From an uncultured Paracoccaceae bacterium (GTDB lineage Bacteria > Pseudomonadota > Alphaproteobacteria > Rhodobacterales > Rhodobacteraceae): a DNA stretch of 64,000 bases. A model generated the notes under the pieces. The model was given only the letters and a program-made list of their open reading frames with translations, did not search any database and was not told where the DNA came from. The translations under genes and the position numbers were made by a program. Location: NCBI GenBank assembly GCA_947497065.1, contig CANMEQ010000001.1, positions 324,208-388,207 on the forward strand. Direction: 5' to 3'. Shown piece after piece: positions 8,659-17,582 of the stretch (the stretch's first letter is position 1; every line of letters starts with the position of its first letter).

Positions 8659-9840
8659 ATGAACGGAGCAGATACTGCTTGGATTATCGTGGCCACAGCC
8701 CTCGTGCTGTTTATGACCCTGCCGGGGTTGGCTTTATTTTATGGTGGACTTGTGCGTGCGCGCAATGTGCTCAGCGTGTTTATGCAATGTTTCGGGATTG
8801 CCTGTTTGATGAGCCTGCTTTGGCTCGCCGCGGGCTATTCGATCGCCTTCGGGGACGGTAACGCCTATTGGGGCGGCCTTGGCAAAGCTTTCTTGAACGG
8901 CGTCGACGCAGATACAGTGTCGGGCACCCTGCCCGAGGTCTTGTTCTTTGCATTCCAGATGACGTTTGCGATCATCACACCAGCCTTGATCGTTGGTGCC
9001 TATGTTGAACGCATCGGATTTGGGTTTGTGATGGCGTTTTCGGGCTTGTGGATGCTGATCTGCTACGCGCCTGTGGCCCACTGGATTTGGGGCGGCGGTT
9101 TGTTGGCCGGGGCTGAATGGTCTTTGTTCGCGGATGGTGTGAACGATTTTGCCGGTGGCATCGTGGTGCACCAAACGGCTGGTCTGGCGGCGCTGATCGT
9201 GGCGTTTTTCTTGGGCGAGCGGAAAGACAAAGCCAAGCCGCCTCATAACCCCGGGATGGTGATGATCGGTGCGGCGATGTTGTGGGTCGGCTGGTTCGGC
9301 TTCAACGGTGGGTCGCAATTGGCGGCTGACGGTGGTGCCGCGATGGCGATCACGGTCACGCATATCTCTGCCGCGACAGCCTCTTTGACCTGGGTTGCTT
9401 GGGAAAAGATCCGCTTTGGCAAGACATCTCTTGTTGGGATGGTTACGGGTACGATTGCCGGTTTGGCCTCAATCACGCCTGCATCCGGCTCTGTCGGTCC
9501 TGTCGAGGCCTTGCTGATCGGTGCGATTGCCGGTGTGATGTGTCAAGAGCTGTGCGGTTTCGTGAAACACACAATGAACATTGACGACACATTGGATGTG
9601 TTCGCGGTGCACGGTGTGGGCGGCATGTTCGGGATTGTGATGTTGGCGGTCTTTGGTCACGCCAGCTGGACCGCGCAATTGGGTGGCTTGGCTGTTGTGG
9701 GCGTTTGGACGGTAGTAACAACTGTTGTGATCGTTTTGGTCGTCAAAGCGATCTTCCCGATCCGTGTGTCTGAGGAAAACGAGGCGCAAGGTCTTGATAT
9801 CACGTCACACGGCGAACGGGCCTATGACATGACCAGCTAA
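8659..9840 (+). CDS. amtB: Ammonium transporter AmtB
   Basis: A 393-residue polytopic inner-membrane protein with about eleven hydrophobic segments. Family markers are visible: LPGLALFYGGLVRARNVLS in the first segments, the signature NDFAGGIVVHQTAGLAAL containing the conserved Asp and pore His, and the second pore His in FAVHGVGGMFG. It conducts ammonium or ammonia. The ATG at 8659 follows a GGGAAGGG ribosome-binding site; an in-frame TTG at 8641 is less likely. It is commonly linked to glnK, but no PII gene lies beside it here. It lies about 2.4 kb from the ntr operon on the other strand. A strong terminator follows. Confidence 0.95.
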   Translation: MNGADTAWIIVATALVLFMTLPGLALFYGGLVRARNVLSVFMQCFGIACLMSLLWLAAGYSIAFGDGNAYWGGLGKAFLNGVDADTVSGTLPEVLFFAFQMTFAIITPALIVGAYVERIGFGFVMAFSGLWMLICYAPVAHWIWGGGLLAGAEWSLFADGVNDFAGGIVVHQTAGLAALIVAFFLGERKDKAKPPHNPGMVMIGAAMLWVGWFGFNGGSQLAADGGAAMAITVTHISAATASLTWVAWEKIRFGKTSLVGMVTGTIAGLASITPASGSVGPVEALLIGAIAGVMCQELCGFVKHTMNIDDTLDVFAVHGVGGMFGIVMLAVFGHASWTAQLGGLAVVGVWTVVTTVVIVLVVKAIFPIRVSEENEAQGLDITSHGERAYDMTS

Positions 9841-9864
9841 GCCGGTTTGATAGAAATCTAGATT

Positions 9865-9893
9865 GGGCGTCCCATTGGGGCGCCCTTTCTTTT
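9865..9893 (+). terminator. Rho-independent terminator of amtB
   Basis: Arms GGGCGTCCC and GGGGCGCCC (one G-U pair) with a 3-base loop are followed by TTTCTTTT. The end of the T-rich stretch touches the stop codon of the convergent gene that ends at 9892. Confidence 0.85.
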
Positions 9894-10335
9894 AGCCGTA
9901 TAGCGTATCTGCACGGGTCTCGAATGCGCGCACGATGCGCTGCATTGCTTCATTGAAAAACATACCAGCCGCCCCTTGCAGCAGTTTGTTTTTGAATTCG
10001 AAATCCACTTCGAAATGAACGTCACAGCCCGTGTCGGTGGGCGTAAATGTCCAAGTGCTTTCAAGAAATTTGAACGGCCCATCAATATAGGCCGTGTCGA
10101 TTTTGCGGGCCTCGGGCCATAAAACCACGCGGCTGCCGAACCGTTCGCGAAACACCTTAAAGCTGACCACCAGATCGGCGAGCATCACGGTGTGATCCTC
10201 TTCTTCTGTTGTGGAGCGAATGCGCGCCGCGGCTGTCCAGGGCAAGAATTTTGGGTAATTCGCCACATCGGCAACCAGATCAAACATTTGATCAGCGGTG
10301 TATGGCAGGGCGCGCGTTTCAGAATGGCGAGGCAT
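9892..10335 (-). CDS. START-domain protein, Coq10/RatA family
   Basis: A 147-residue small soluble protein of the polyketide-cyclase/START family. It shows the expected opening SETRALPYTADQMFDLVADV, the NYPKFLPW loop, and the C-terminal helix NEAMQRIVRAFETRADTLYG. Relatives are eukaryotic Coq10, which binds ubiquinone and aids its delivery, and E. coli RatA, described as affecting ribosome association. Sequence alone does not decide between these; a quinone role is the better guess in an alphaproteobacterium (inference). The ATG at 10335 is chosen because upstream in-frame sequence is not family-like. It is divergent from hpt. Confidence 0.85.
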   Translation of the reverse strand: MPRHSETRALPYTADQMFDLVADVANYPKFLPWTAAARIRSTTEEEDHTVMLADLVVSFKVFRERFGSRVVLWPEARKIDTAYIDGPFKFLESTWTFTPTDTGCDVHFEVDFEFKNKLLQGAAGMFFNEAMQRIVRAFETRADTLYG

Positions 10336-10429
10336 AGCGGTCTTTCGGTCGTGACATTGCTGGGTGATGTCGTATGGTTTGCGCGAAATTACAAGCAATT
10401 GCCCTTCACAACCGCGAGGTCGGGACCAC

Positions 10430-10966
10430 ATGACGCAACCAGCCTATGCCATCGACGTAATGATTTCCGCGAAATCCATCGCAGCGCGGATCGAAGAGCT
10501 GGCCAGCACCATCCATGCCGAGTTTAAAGACACAGACAAGCTGGTGGTCGTTGGACTGCTGCGCGGCTCGTTTGTGTTTATCGCGGATTTGGTGCGTGAA
10601 TTGGATCTGCCTGTGGAGGTCGATTTTCTAGAGGCGTCCAGTTATGGTGACGGCATGGAATCCTCGCGGGAGGTGCGGATTTTGAAAGACTTGCGCGGCC
10701 AGATCGAAGGGCGCGATGTTTTGGTGGTCGAAGATATTGTTGATACGGGGCATACGCTGCATCAGGTGATCGATATGCTCAACACCCGCCACCCTAAGCG
10801 TTTGAAATCGATCGCACTTCTCGACAAGCCGAGCCGACGTGAGGTGGATATGAAGGCCACATGGACCGGGTTTGAAATTCCCGATGAGTTCGTGGTGGGT
10901 TACGGGATCGATTATGCGCAGCGCAATCGCAACCTGCCCTATATCGGAAAGGTGCGGTTCACATGA
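10430..10966 (+). CDS. hpt: Hypoxanthine phosphoribosyltransferase
   Basis: A 178-residue purine-salvage enzyme that converts hypoxanthine (and often guanine) plus PRPP to IMP or GMP. The PRPP-binding motif [14 protein letters not shown] and the loop [13 protein letters not shown] are clear. Adjacent to these is [10 protein letters not shown], the flexible catalytic loop, and the C-terminal [22 protein letters not shown] purine-binding stretch is also present. The ATG at 10430 is chosen because the 22 upstream in-frame residues are not family-like. Its stop overlaps a small membrane-protein gene as ATGA. Confidence 0.93.
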   Translation: MTQPAYAIDVMISAKSIAARIEELASTIHAEFKDTDKLVVVGLLRGSFVFIADLVRELDLPVEVDFLEASSYGDGMESSREVRILKDLRGQIEGRDVLVVEDIVDTGHTLHQVIDMLNTRHPKRLKSIALLDKPSRREVDMKATWTGFEIPDEFVVGYGIDYAQRNRNLPYIGKVRFT

Positions 10967-11142
10967 ATTACACACGCTGGTTGATGAAAGCCAAACTGTG
11001 GGCGCGCAACCCGCCTTCTGAGGCGCGGGTGAAGCTGGTTCTGGGCGCGATTGCCCTGTGTTTGATTCTGGTGGGGATCGAAAAGTTCATAGGGTGGCCC
11101 GAATGGGCCACCGTTGAGAAGATGCGTGGGTTTCGGCCGTAA
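10963..11142 (+). CDS. Small single-pass membrane protein coupled to hpt
   Basis: A 59-residue open frame with ATG overlapping the hpt stop (ATGA), so translational coupling is likely. It starts [20 protein letters not shown], carries one hydrophobic helix (about residues 25-39, [15 protein letters not shown]) and ends [12 protein letters not shown]. The basic N-terminus suggests a cytosolic N-terminal side. I recognise no characterised family. The tight coupling to hpt and the clean membrane helix argue that it is real, but its function is unknown. Confidence 0.7.
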   Translation: MNYTRWLMKAKLWARNPPSEARVKLVLGAIALCLILVGIEKFIGWPEWATVEKMRGFRP

Positions 11143-11156
11143 GGCGTGCGCAGGAT

Positions 11157-12113
11157 TTACCTAGCGAGCTTGGCCAAACGCGCCGCGCGCAGTTTCGCGA
11201 AATCATCACCGGCGTGGTAGCTTGACCGTGTGAGCGGCGTTGCAGACACCATCAAGAACCCTTTGTTGAACGCCGTTTTTTCGTAGGTGGCGAATTCTTC
11301 GGGGGTGACAAACCGGTCCACCGCGTGGTGTTTCGGTGTTGGCTGCAGGTATTGGCCGATGGTCAGAAAATCGATATCGGCGGCGCGCATGTCTTCCATG
11401 ACTTGGGTCACGGCCTGTTTGTCTTCGCCAAGCCCCACCATGATGCCAGATTTTGTGAACATGGAGGGATCGAGCTCTTTCACCCGTTGCAGCAGGCGCA
11501 AGGAGTGGAAGTAGCGCGCGCCGGGGCGCACTTCGGGGTAAAGGCCGGGCACGGTTTCGAGGTTGTGGTTGAACACATCCGGTTTGGCCGCAACGACCAC
11601 TTCCAACGCACTGTCGTCACAGCGAATGAAATCGGGCGTCAGAATTTCGATTGTGGTGTTGGGCGACTGACGGCGCACGGCGCGAATGGTTTGGGCGAAA
11701 TGCTCTGCCCCGCCATCTTCGACATCGTCACGGTCAACTGAGGTGATAACAACGTGGTTGAGGCCCAGTTTTTTCACCGCATCGGCAACACGGCCCGGTT
11801 CAAAAACATCCAATGCTTCAGGCGGTTTACCTGTGGCGATGTTGCAGAAGGTACAGGCGCGTGTGCAGACTTCGCCCATGATCATCATCGTGGCGTGACC
11901 CTGGGACCAGCATTCGCCCACGTTCGGGCAACCGGCCTCTTCACACACGGTTGTCAGTTTGTTTTCGCGCATGATGTTGCGGGTTTCTTTGTACCCTTCG
12001 CTCGTCGGGGCCTTCACGCGGATCCAATCCGGTTTTTTGGGCTGCGGCGCATCAGGGCGGCGCTGCTTTTCTGGATGGCGTTGAGCGGGGATTTTCAAAT
12101 CACGTGCAGACAT
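11157..12113 (-). CDS. lipA: Lipoyl synthase
   Basis: A 318-residue radical-SAM enzyme that inserts two sulphurs into protein-bound octanoyl groups to make lipoate. Both iron-sulphur clusters are visible: the auxiliary cluster Cys motif in [12 protein letters not shown] and the radical-SAM CxxxCxxC motif in [13 protein letters not shown]. The C-terminal [10 protein letters not shown] supplies the conserved serine ligand of the auxiliary cluster. Length matches the family. The first ATG at 12113 gives a usual N-terminus (MSARDLKIP). It is transcribed convergently with hpt and its small partner. Confidence 0.96.
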   Translation of the reverse strand: MSARDLKIPAQRHPEKQRRPDAPQPKKPDWIRVKAPTSEGYKETRNIMRENKLTTVCEEAGCPNVGECWSQGHATMMIMGEVCTRACTFCNIATGKPPEALDVFEPGRVADAVKKLGLNHVVITSVDRDDVEDGGAEHFAQTIRAVRRQSPNTTIEILTPDFIRCDDSALEVVVAAKPDVFNHNLETVPGLYPEVRPGARYFHSLRLLQRVKELDPSMFTKSGIMVGLGEDKQAVTQVMEDMRAADIDFLTIGQYLQPTPKHHAVDRFVTPEEFATYEKTAFNKGFLMVSATPLTRSSYHAGDDFAKLRAARLAKLAR

Positions 12114-12183
12114 CGGGTTCTCCTCTGCCCCCTACTTAGGCCGCACGAAATGATTTGTCCAAGCCTGAGCCGCCTTTAGGACC

Positions 12184-12220
12184 CAGCATTGCATGCTGTG
12201 CATGGCTTTTATGCAGCATT
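12184..12220. repeat. CAGCAT/ATGCTG inverted repeats between lipA and DUF6456 gene
   Basis: CAGCAT and ATGCTG arms (12184-12198) form a perfect dyad with a 3-base spacer, and another CAGCAT copy lies at about 12213-12218. The gap sits between the stop of the DUF6456-like gene and the start of lipA. It could be a weak hairpin or an operator; there is no T-run. Confidence 0.3.
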
Positions 12221-13250
12221 ACCCGATCTTTGGGCCTAGCTCGCCCATGTCTTCGTAGTGCAACGCCAGCCGTTGCAGCGCGATCCGCAAGACGATTTTA
12301 CCGGATCGGGCCGCCCAGCCCATTTGCTTTTCGGTGGTTTCCAAGCCTTCCAAATAGCAGCAGCAGCGTACTGCCACCTCGGACAGGCCCGGCCCCAAAA
12401 ATTCCAACGCGCGTTTCACTTGCGGCAACGCACCGTCGCCTGCAGTTTGAAGCGGCCTGTGGGCGTTAATGTTTTCGATGATTTCATCCCAGTTGGGCGC
12501 GTCTTTCCCGTCGCGGTGCGCGCTGACATGCGCCAGCTCAAAATCTTCACGCAACCGTTCGGAGGCGCGGACCATGGCGCGGTTGAGGAACGGGTTTCCA
12601 TCCCGATCACGGCGGCGCGCCAGCCCGACAATTGGGCTTTCCTGCAACGGCAAGCGGGCTTCGGTCACAGCCTGTGCCCACGCTCCGGTGCCTTTGGGCT
12701 GTGTTTCAAAGCCCTCGGGTGCTTCGGCCTGGGCCCGTGCTTGATTTTCGGTGGCGGCGGTCAACTCGCGCAATGCGACACGGCCCGTAGGTGTGATGCG
12801 GTAGCGCAGCACACGGCTTGTGGCGTTGGAACAGCCGATCCAGCCGCGCAGAGCAAGGCTCATGGCGGTGTCGGCAGGCAGTTTTGCCCCGTGATCAGGT
12901 TCGCCGCTGGCCAAATCTTGCAAGATCACGCCCTGTTCCATCCCGACGGCAATGGCGAGCATCGCATCGGGGGATGAAAGCCGGCGCAAAGCCTGCATCA
13001 TTTCCAGATCAGAGGGCAATTTTGTCTGCCCGTTCTCGTCCCCGAGGGCTTTGATCGCGCGGTCCACTAAAGGATCATCGCGGCGGGTCTCGACCTTGCG
13101 GATTTGCCGCATGATCGTGGACGCATGGCACGATTGTGACCGTGCCAACACCCGGATCGGTTGCCCCATTTCAGTATGGAATACATAATTTTGTACTTCT
13201 ACAGGAACCCATGACGGTACTGCCCGCGACGTACGAATTGCATTTCTCAT
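12219..13250 (-). CDS. DUF6456-type helix-turn-helix protein
   Basis: A 343-residue soluble protein with a helix-turn-helix-like stretch near residues 30-65 (VLARSQSCHASTIMRQIRKV, then ETRRDDPLVDRAIKAL). A long middle region follows, and the C-terminal domain ends IVLRIALQRLALHYEDMGEL. I assign it to the DUF6456 family from memory of Rhodobacterales proteins; its function is not established to my knowledge. DNA binding is inferred from the HTH-like part. The ATG at 13250 has a GGGGA ribosome-binding site; a TTG at 13262 is less likely. It diverges from the small DUF6477-like gene across a 218-base A/T-rich spacer. Confidence 0.75.
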   Translation of the reverse strand: MRNAIRTSRAVPSWVPVEVQNYVFHTEMGQPIRVLARSQSCHASTIMRQIRKVETRRDDPLVDRAIKALGDENGQTKLPSDLEMMQALRRLSSPDAMLAIAVGMEQGVILQDLASGEPDHGAKLPADTAMSLALRGWIGCSNATSRVLRYRITPTGRVALRELTAATENQARAQAEAPEGFETQPKGTGAWAQAVTEARLPLQESPIVGLARRRDRDGNPFLNRAMVRASERLREDFELAHVSAHRDGKDAPNWDEIIENINAHRPLQTAGDGALPQVKRALEFLGPGLSEVAVRCCCYLEGLETTEKQMGWAARSGKIVLRIALQRLALHYEDMGELGPKIG

Positions 13251-13313
13251 CGTGTTCCCCAACTTCCCATGTTCTGGCGGATTAAGACCAGAAGTGCTGC
13301 AACATTTGCGCCT

Positions 13314-13410
13314 AATTGTTTCCAGATAGTTAATTTATATCCACAACCATTAAAATTGTTTCCAAAGTGTAAATTATTGTAAACACACCGTTCGCCGCTG
13401 TTTATCCACA
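13314..13410. promoter_or_regulatory. A/T-rich divergent spacer with direct repeat and DnaA-box match
   Basis: The spacer between the two divergent genes (13251-13468) contains an exact 11-base direct repeat AATTGTTTCCA at 13314-13324 and 13354-13364, exactly 40 bases apart. It also contains TTATCCACA at 13402-13410, identical to the consensus DnaA box, and ATATCCACA at 13337-13345, one mismatch away and in the same direction. The region is A/T-rich. Regulatory use is an inference. Confidence 0.45.
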
Positions 13411-13468
13411 CGCAACACCCCCCAAGGATGTGTCAATTTCATGGCAACTCATCCAAGGGAGACTCGAA

Positions 13469-13786
13469 ATGGAAGATATCTTAACACTTATTTCACGCCT
13501 CAAACGCCCAAGTTTATTGGTGCGTACCGCACGGCATGGCGTCGAGGATTATAGCCGCACTGTGCACCTGCGCCGCATCTTGAAAACGGAAACGTTGCCC
13601 GGCCCGGGACAGGCGATCGTGAAGCTGATGGAGCTTGAGGCTGTGGCAGATGCGCAACGTGTGTCGAAACGGGCGGAATATTCCGTTGCGCGGCACGTAG
13701 AAATTTTGGTCGCGATCATGTGCGAGGCGCGGATCCTGAAAGGCCTATCCTCCGCGCGGAAACGGGCCCTGACGGTGGTGCAATGA
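13469..13786 (+). CDS. Small DUF6477-type protein
   Basis: A 105-residue basic, helical protein starting MEDILTLISRLKRPSLLVRT and containing YSRTVHLRRIL and YSVARHVEILVAIMCEARIL. It resembles a small family limited to Rhodobacterales (DUF6477, assigned from memory). No signal peptide or membrane segment is visible. The ATG at 13469 follows AAGGGAGA, a good ribosome-binding site. It faces the mttB-like gene tail to tail with only 4 bases between the stops. Its divergent partner is the DUF6456-like gene; a shared role is possible but not shown. Confidence 0.75.
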   Translation: MEDILTLISRLKRPSLLVRTARHGVEDYSRTVHLRRILKTETLPGPGQAIVKLMELEAVADAQRVSKRAEYSVARHVEILVAIMCEARILKGLSSARKRALTVVQ

Positions 13787-13790
13787 GCCG

Positions 13791-15368
13791 CTACATGAAA
13801 CTGTCCGGCATGGAGGCTTTCTTGTCGGACACATAGGCGTCCAGCTTGGCTTTGATCACAGGATCAAGGGGCGGCGCCTGATAGGTGTCGAGCAGCTTTG
13901 CCACACGGGATGTGGCCAGTGTTTGACTGTCACGCGCGCCCTCTTCTTCCCAGGTCTCGAAGGGTTTGTAATCGAACACCTCTGAGCGCCAGAAGGCCGA
14001 CTTGAAATTGGCCTGTGTGTGTGCGCAGCCAAGGTAGTGCCCGCCAGGGCCCACCTCGCGGATGGCATCCATGGCTTGGGCGTTCTCGTCAATCTCAATG
14101 CCGCGGGCCATGTGGTGGAGCGTGCCAAGCTGATCTGCGTCCAGCACGAATTTTTCAAAGTCAGCGACGAGGCCCCCTTCGAGCCAGCCGCAGGCGTGCA
14201 ACATGAAGTTCACGCCAGACATCAGCCCTATATTCAAACTGTTCGCCGTTTCATAGGCGGCCTGCGCGTCTGGCAATTTGGACCCGCAAAAGGACCCGGC
14301 AGAGCGGTAGGGCAAGCCCATGCGGCGGGCGAGTTGCCCTGCCCCGTTGGTGATCTGGGCGGCTTCCGGTGTGCCGAACGTCGGCGCGCCGGAGTTCATG
14401 TCGATAGAGGTCACGAAAGTTCCGAAAATCGCGGGCGACCCGGGCCGGACCAATTGGCCATAGGCGACACCGGCCATCACTTCGGCCAGCACTTGGGTCA
14501 ATGTGCCCATCACGGACACCGGCGCCATGGCACCGCCCACGATAAACGGGCTGATGATCGTGGCCTGATTGTGGGCCGCGTACACCTCAAGCGCGCCCAT
14601 CATGGTTTGGTCGAAGGTCAGCGGGCTGTTGATGTTGATCAGCGAGGTCATCACCGTGTTATCGCGCACGAAATCCGCACCAAACAAGATCTCGCACATT
14701 TCGATGCTGTCTTGGGCACGGCTGGGTTCGGTCACCGAGCCCATAAACGGTTTGTCCGACAGCGTCATATGCGCCAACAACATATCCAGATGACGTTTGT
14801 TGACGGGAATATCTGTGGGTTCGCACACTGTGCCCCCAGAATGGTGCAGCCATTTGGACATGTACCCGAGTTTCACGAATTTCTGGAAATCGGCCAAGGT
14901 TGCATATCTGCGCCCGCCAGCGGCGTCGCGGACAAAGGGCGGGCCATAGACCGGTGCCAGAACCAAGTTGTTGCCGCCGATGGTGACCGATTTTTCAGGG
15001 TTGCGGGCGTGTTGAACAAATGTTGCCGGAGCCGTTGCACACAATTTGCGTGCTAAACCTTTGGGCAGTCGCACCCGTTCCCCTTCCACCGTGGCGCCCG
15101 CCGCGCGCCATCGATCGAGTGCGGCTGGGTTGTCGACAAAGGCAACGCCGATCTCTTCCAAAACGGTCTCGGCGTTCGCTTCGATGATGTCCAAGGCTTG
15201 GTCGGACAACATTTCGAGGTTGGGAATTTTGCGTTCGATCGTGGGGGCCGTGTCGAATGAAACGGCGGTTCTAGCGGCGCGCCGGGCGGCACCACCGCCG
15301 CCACGTTTCCGGCCACCGCGGGCAGACCCGGTGCTTACAGTTTCGTCAGATCCGCCAAAATCAGCCAT
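13791..15368 (-). CDS. Non-pyrrolysine MttB-family methyltransferase
   Basis: A 525-residue member of the trimethylamine methyltransferase superfamily (MttB, COG5598). The whole frame reads without an in-frame TAG, so it is of the non-pyrrolysine class. Characterised members of that class demethylate quaternary amines such as glycine betaine, proline betaine or carnitine onto a corrinoid protein. The N-terminus is glycine/arginine-rich (SARGGRKRGGGGAARRAAR), which is unusual for a catalytic domain and may be disordered. No corrinoid protein or reactivase gene lies beside it. The substrate cannot be assigned; roseobacters often carry several paralogues. Confidence 0.85.
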   Translation of the reverse strand: MADFGGSDETVSTGSARGGRKRGGGGAARRAARTAVSFDTAPTIERKIPNLEMLSDQALDIIEANAETVLEEIGVAFVDNPAALDRWRAAGATVEGERVRLPKGLARKLCATAPATFVQHARNPEKSVTIGGNNLVLAPVYGPPFVRDAAGGRRYATLADFQKFVKLGYMSKWLHHSGGTVCEPTDIPVNKRHLDMLLAHMTLSDKPFMGSVTEPSRAQDSIEMCEILFGADFVRDNTVMTSLININSPLTFDQTMMGALEVYAAHNQATIISPFIVGGAMAPVSVMGTLTQVLAEVMAGVAYGQLVRPGSPAIFGTFVTSIDMNSGAPTFGTPEAAQITNGAGQLARRMGLPYRSAGSFCGSKLPDAQAAYETANSLNIGLMSGVNFMLHACGWLEGGLVADFEKFVLDADQLGTLHHMARGIEIDENAQAMDAIREVGPGGHYLGCAHTQANFKSAFWRSEVFDYKPFETWEEEGARDSQTLATSRVAKLLDTYQAPPLDPVIKAKLDAYVSDKKASMPDSFM

Positions 15369-15473
15369 TGGAGTGTCCTCTTGTTCCTTGGGCCAACCCT
15401 ATCCTGCGCAAGTTTATCGCACGGGCGGCAAAGCGGCCTTTGAGAGGCGAAAACGACATGTTAGTCATCGCAC

Positions 15474-15923
15474 ATGGAAACCCTCACCACACATTGGCGG
15501 CCCCATCCGCGCATTCGGCACAAATCGCTCGCCCTGATTTGGCGGGATAATCGGATTTTGGTCTGCGCCATCCCCGATGACACCGGCCGGATCAAAGGTT
15601 GGCGGCCCTTGGGCGGTACCATTGAATTTGGCGAACGCAGCAGAGAGACAATCGTGCGGGAGTTGGCGGAGGAAATTTCCGCGACCGTCCGTGATGTGCG
15701 CCCTTTGACCGTGCTGGAAAACATCTATCAACACGAAGGCCAGACAGGCCATGAGGTTGTTTTTATCTACACGGTTGTGCTCGATGATTGCGGTTTGGCG
15801 GCTGCCGATGAATTTGTGGTGGATGATGAGGGGACCCGATTTGCCTGCGCCTGGGTTCCTGTTTCCGACTTTAAAACGAAAAAGACAGCGCTTTTCCCCG
15901 ACGGCTTGTTGGATTTCGTCTAA
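15474..15923 (+). CDS. Nudix hydrolase
   Basis: A 149-residue Nudix-fold protein. The Nudix box is present as GTIEFGERSRETIVRELAEE; the usual glycine after EE-x is Ser here (EEISA), a mild deviation that leaves the metal-binding RELAEE intact. It would hydrolyse a nucleoside diphosphate linked to another group; the substrate is unknown. It starts 105 bases from the divergent mttB-like gene and precedes guaA by 71 bases, so co-transcription with guaA is possible. Confidence 0.85.
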   Translation: METLTTHWRPHPRIRHKSLALIWRDNRILVCAIPDDTGRIKGWRPLGGTIEFGERSRETIVRELAEEISATVRDVRPLTVLENIYQHEGQTGHEVVFIYTVVLDDCGLAAADEFVVDDEGTRFACAWVPVSDFKTKKTALFPDGLLDFV

Positions 15924-15994
15924 ACTTTGCGATGCGCGCCTGGACGGGGCCGTCGAATCCTTGCACCTGAACGCATCACGATTTAGGGGAAGTC

Positions 15995-17572
15995 ATGGAT
16001 ATTATCGATCACGACCGCCTCCTCATCATCGACTTTGGCTCTCAGGTTACGCAGCTGATTGCGCGCCGCCTGCGCGAGTTAAACGTCTATTGCGAAATCC
16101 ACCCCTATCAGAATGTCACGGATGCCAAATTGGCCGAGATTGCGCCAAAGGCTGTGATCCTGTCCGGTGGCCCCGATACGGTGACCCGCGAAGGATCGCC
16201 GCGCGCCCCTGACAGTTTGTGGACCTTGGGCGTGCCTGTTTTGGGCATCTGCTACGGCCAGCAAACCATGATGGTTCAGCTTGGTGGTGAGGTGCACGGC
16301 GGTAAGATTTCCGGTGGTGGCGGTACGGCGGAATTTGGTCGCGCCTATGTCACGCCGTCGGAGGATCGCATCGATATGTTGGCCGGTTGGTTCTTGGAAG
16401 AAAAAGAACAGGTCTGGATGAGCCACGGTGACCATGTGGCGAAATTAGCGCCCGGGTTTGAGGTCTATGGCACCTCCCCCAATGCGCCCTATGCCATTAC
16501 GGCGGATCTTGAGCGGAATTTCTACGCCGTTCAGTTCCACCCAGAGGTGCACCACACGCCCAACGGCGCCACATTCTTTGAGAACTTTGTCAAATTGGCC
16601 GGGTTCAAAGGCGATTGGACCATGGGCGCTTACAAGGACATCGCGATTGAAAAAATCCGCGAACAGGTGGGTGACAAACAGGTCATTTGTGCGTTGTCCG
16701 GCGGGGTCGATTCATCTGTCGCCGCGGCCTTGTTGCATGAAGCGATTGGTGATCAGCTGACCTGTGTGTTCGTGGACCACGGGCTGTTGCGGTTGAATGA
16801 GGCCGATGAAGTTGTGGGCATGTTCCGCGATCACATGAACCTCAAAGTCATCCATGCGGATGAAACCGAATTGTTCTTGGGCGAGCTTGAAGGTCAGTCT
16901 GATCCTGAAACCAAGCGCAAGATCATCGGCAAGTTATTCATCGACGTGTTCCAGAAATACGCCAATGAGATTGAGGGCGCTGAATTCTTGGCGCAAGGCA
17001 CGCTTTACCCTGATGTGATCGAAAGCGTCAGTTTCTCTGGCGGGCCGTCTGTCACGATCAAATCCCACCACAATGTTGGCGGGTTGCCCGAAAAGATGGG
17101 GCTGAAACTGGTCGAGCCGCTTCGTGAATTGTTCAAAGATGAAGTGCGCGCATTGGGCCGTGAGCTGGGGCTTCCCGCGTCCTTTATTGGCCGCCACCCC
17201 TTCCCTGGTCCGGGTCTGGCGATCCGGTGCCCTGGTGAGATCACGCGCGAGAAACTGGAAATTCTGCGTCAGGCGGATGCCGTGTACATCGATCAAATCC
17301 GCAAACACGGGCTCTATGATGAAATCTGGCAAGCTTTTGTCGCGATTTTGCCTGTTCGCACCGTTGGTGTGATGGGCGATGGGCGCACCTATGATTTCGC
17401 CTGTGCCCTGCGCGCGGTGACATCTGTGGATGGGATGACCGCGGATTATTACCCCTACAGTCATGAATTCCTTGGTGAAACGGCGACCCGTATCATCAAC
17501 GAGGTTCCGGGGATCAACCGCGTTACCTACGATATCACATCGAAGCCTCCGGGAACGATCGAATGGGAATAA
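15995..17572 (+). CDS. guaA: GMP synthase (glutamine-hydrolysing)
   Basis: A 525-residue enzyme that aminates XMP to GMP using glutamine and ATP. The class I glutamine amidotransferase domain (about 1-200) has nucleophile Cys in [10 protein letters not shown] and the His-Glu pair in [10 protein letters not shown]. The ATP pyrophosphatase domain has the P-loop [12 protein letters not shown], and the dimerisation domain ends KPPGTIEWE, the universally conserved C-terminus. Length matches the family. It acts after IMP dehydrogenase (guaB), which lies at the other end of this window. The next gene starts 10 bases later. Confidence 0.97.
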   Translation: MDIIDHDRLLIIDFGSQVTQLIARRLRELNVYCEIHPYQNVTDAKLAEIAPKAVILSGGPDTVTREGSPRAPDSLWTLGVPVLGICYGQQTMMVQLGGEVHGGKISGGGGTAEFGRAYVTPSEDRIDMLAGWFLEEKEQVWMSHGDHVAKLAPGFEVYGTSPNAPYAITADLERNFYAVQFHPEVHHTPNGATFFENFVKLAGFKGDWTMGAYKDIAIEKIREQVGDKQVICALSGGVDSSVAAALLHEAIGDQLTCVFVDHGLLRLNEADEVVGMFRDHMNLKVIHADETELFLGELEGQSDPETKRKIIGKLFIDVFQKYANEIEGAEFLAQGTLYPDVIESVSFSGGPSVTIKSHHNVGGLPEKMGLKLVEPLRELFKDEVRALGRELGLPASFIGRHPFPGPGLAIRCPGEITREKLEILRQADAVYIDQIRKHGLYDEIWQAFVAILPVRTVGVMGDGRTYDFACALRAVTSVDGMTADYYPYSHEFLGETATRIINEVPGINRVTYDITSKPPGTIEWE

Positions 17573-17582
17573 GAGGCGCGCC

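Noticed and set aside
13791-15368. Pyrrolysine-type trimethylamine methyltransferase.
   Set aside because: There is no in-frame TAG in the gene, and no pyrrolysine genes lie nearby.
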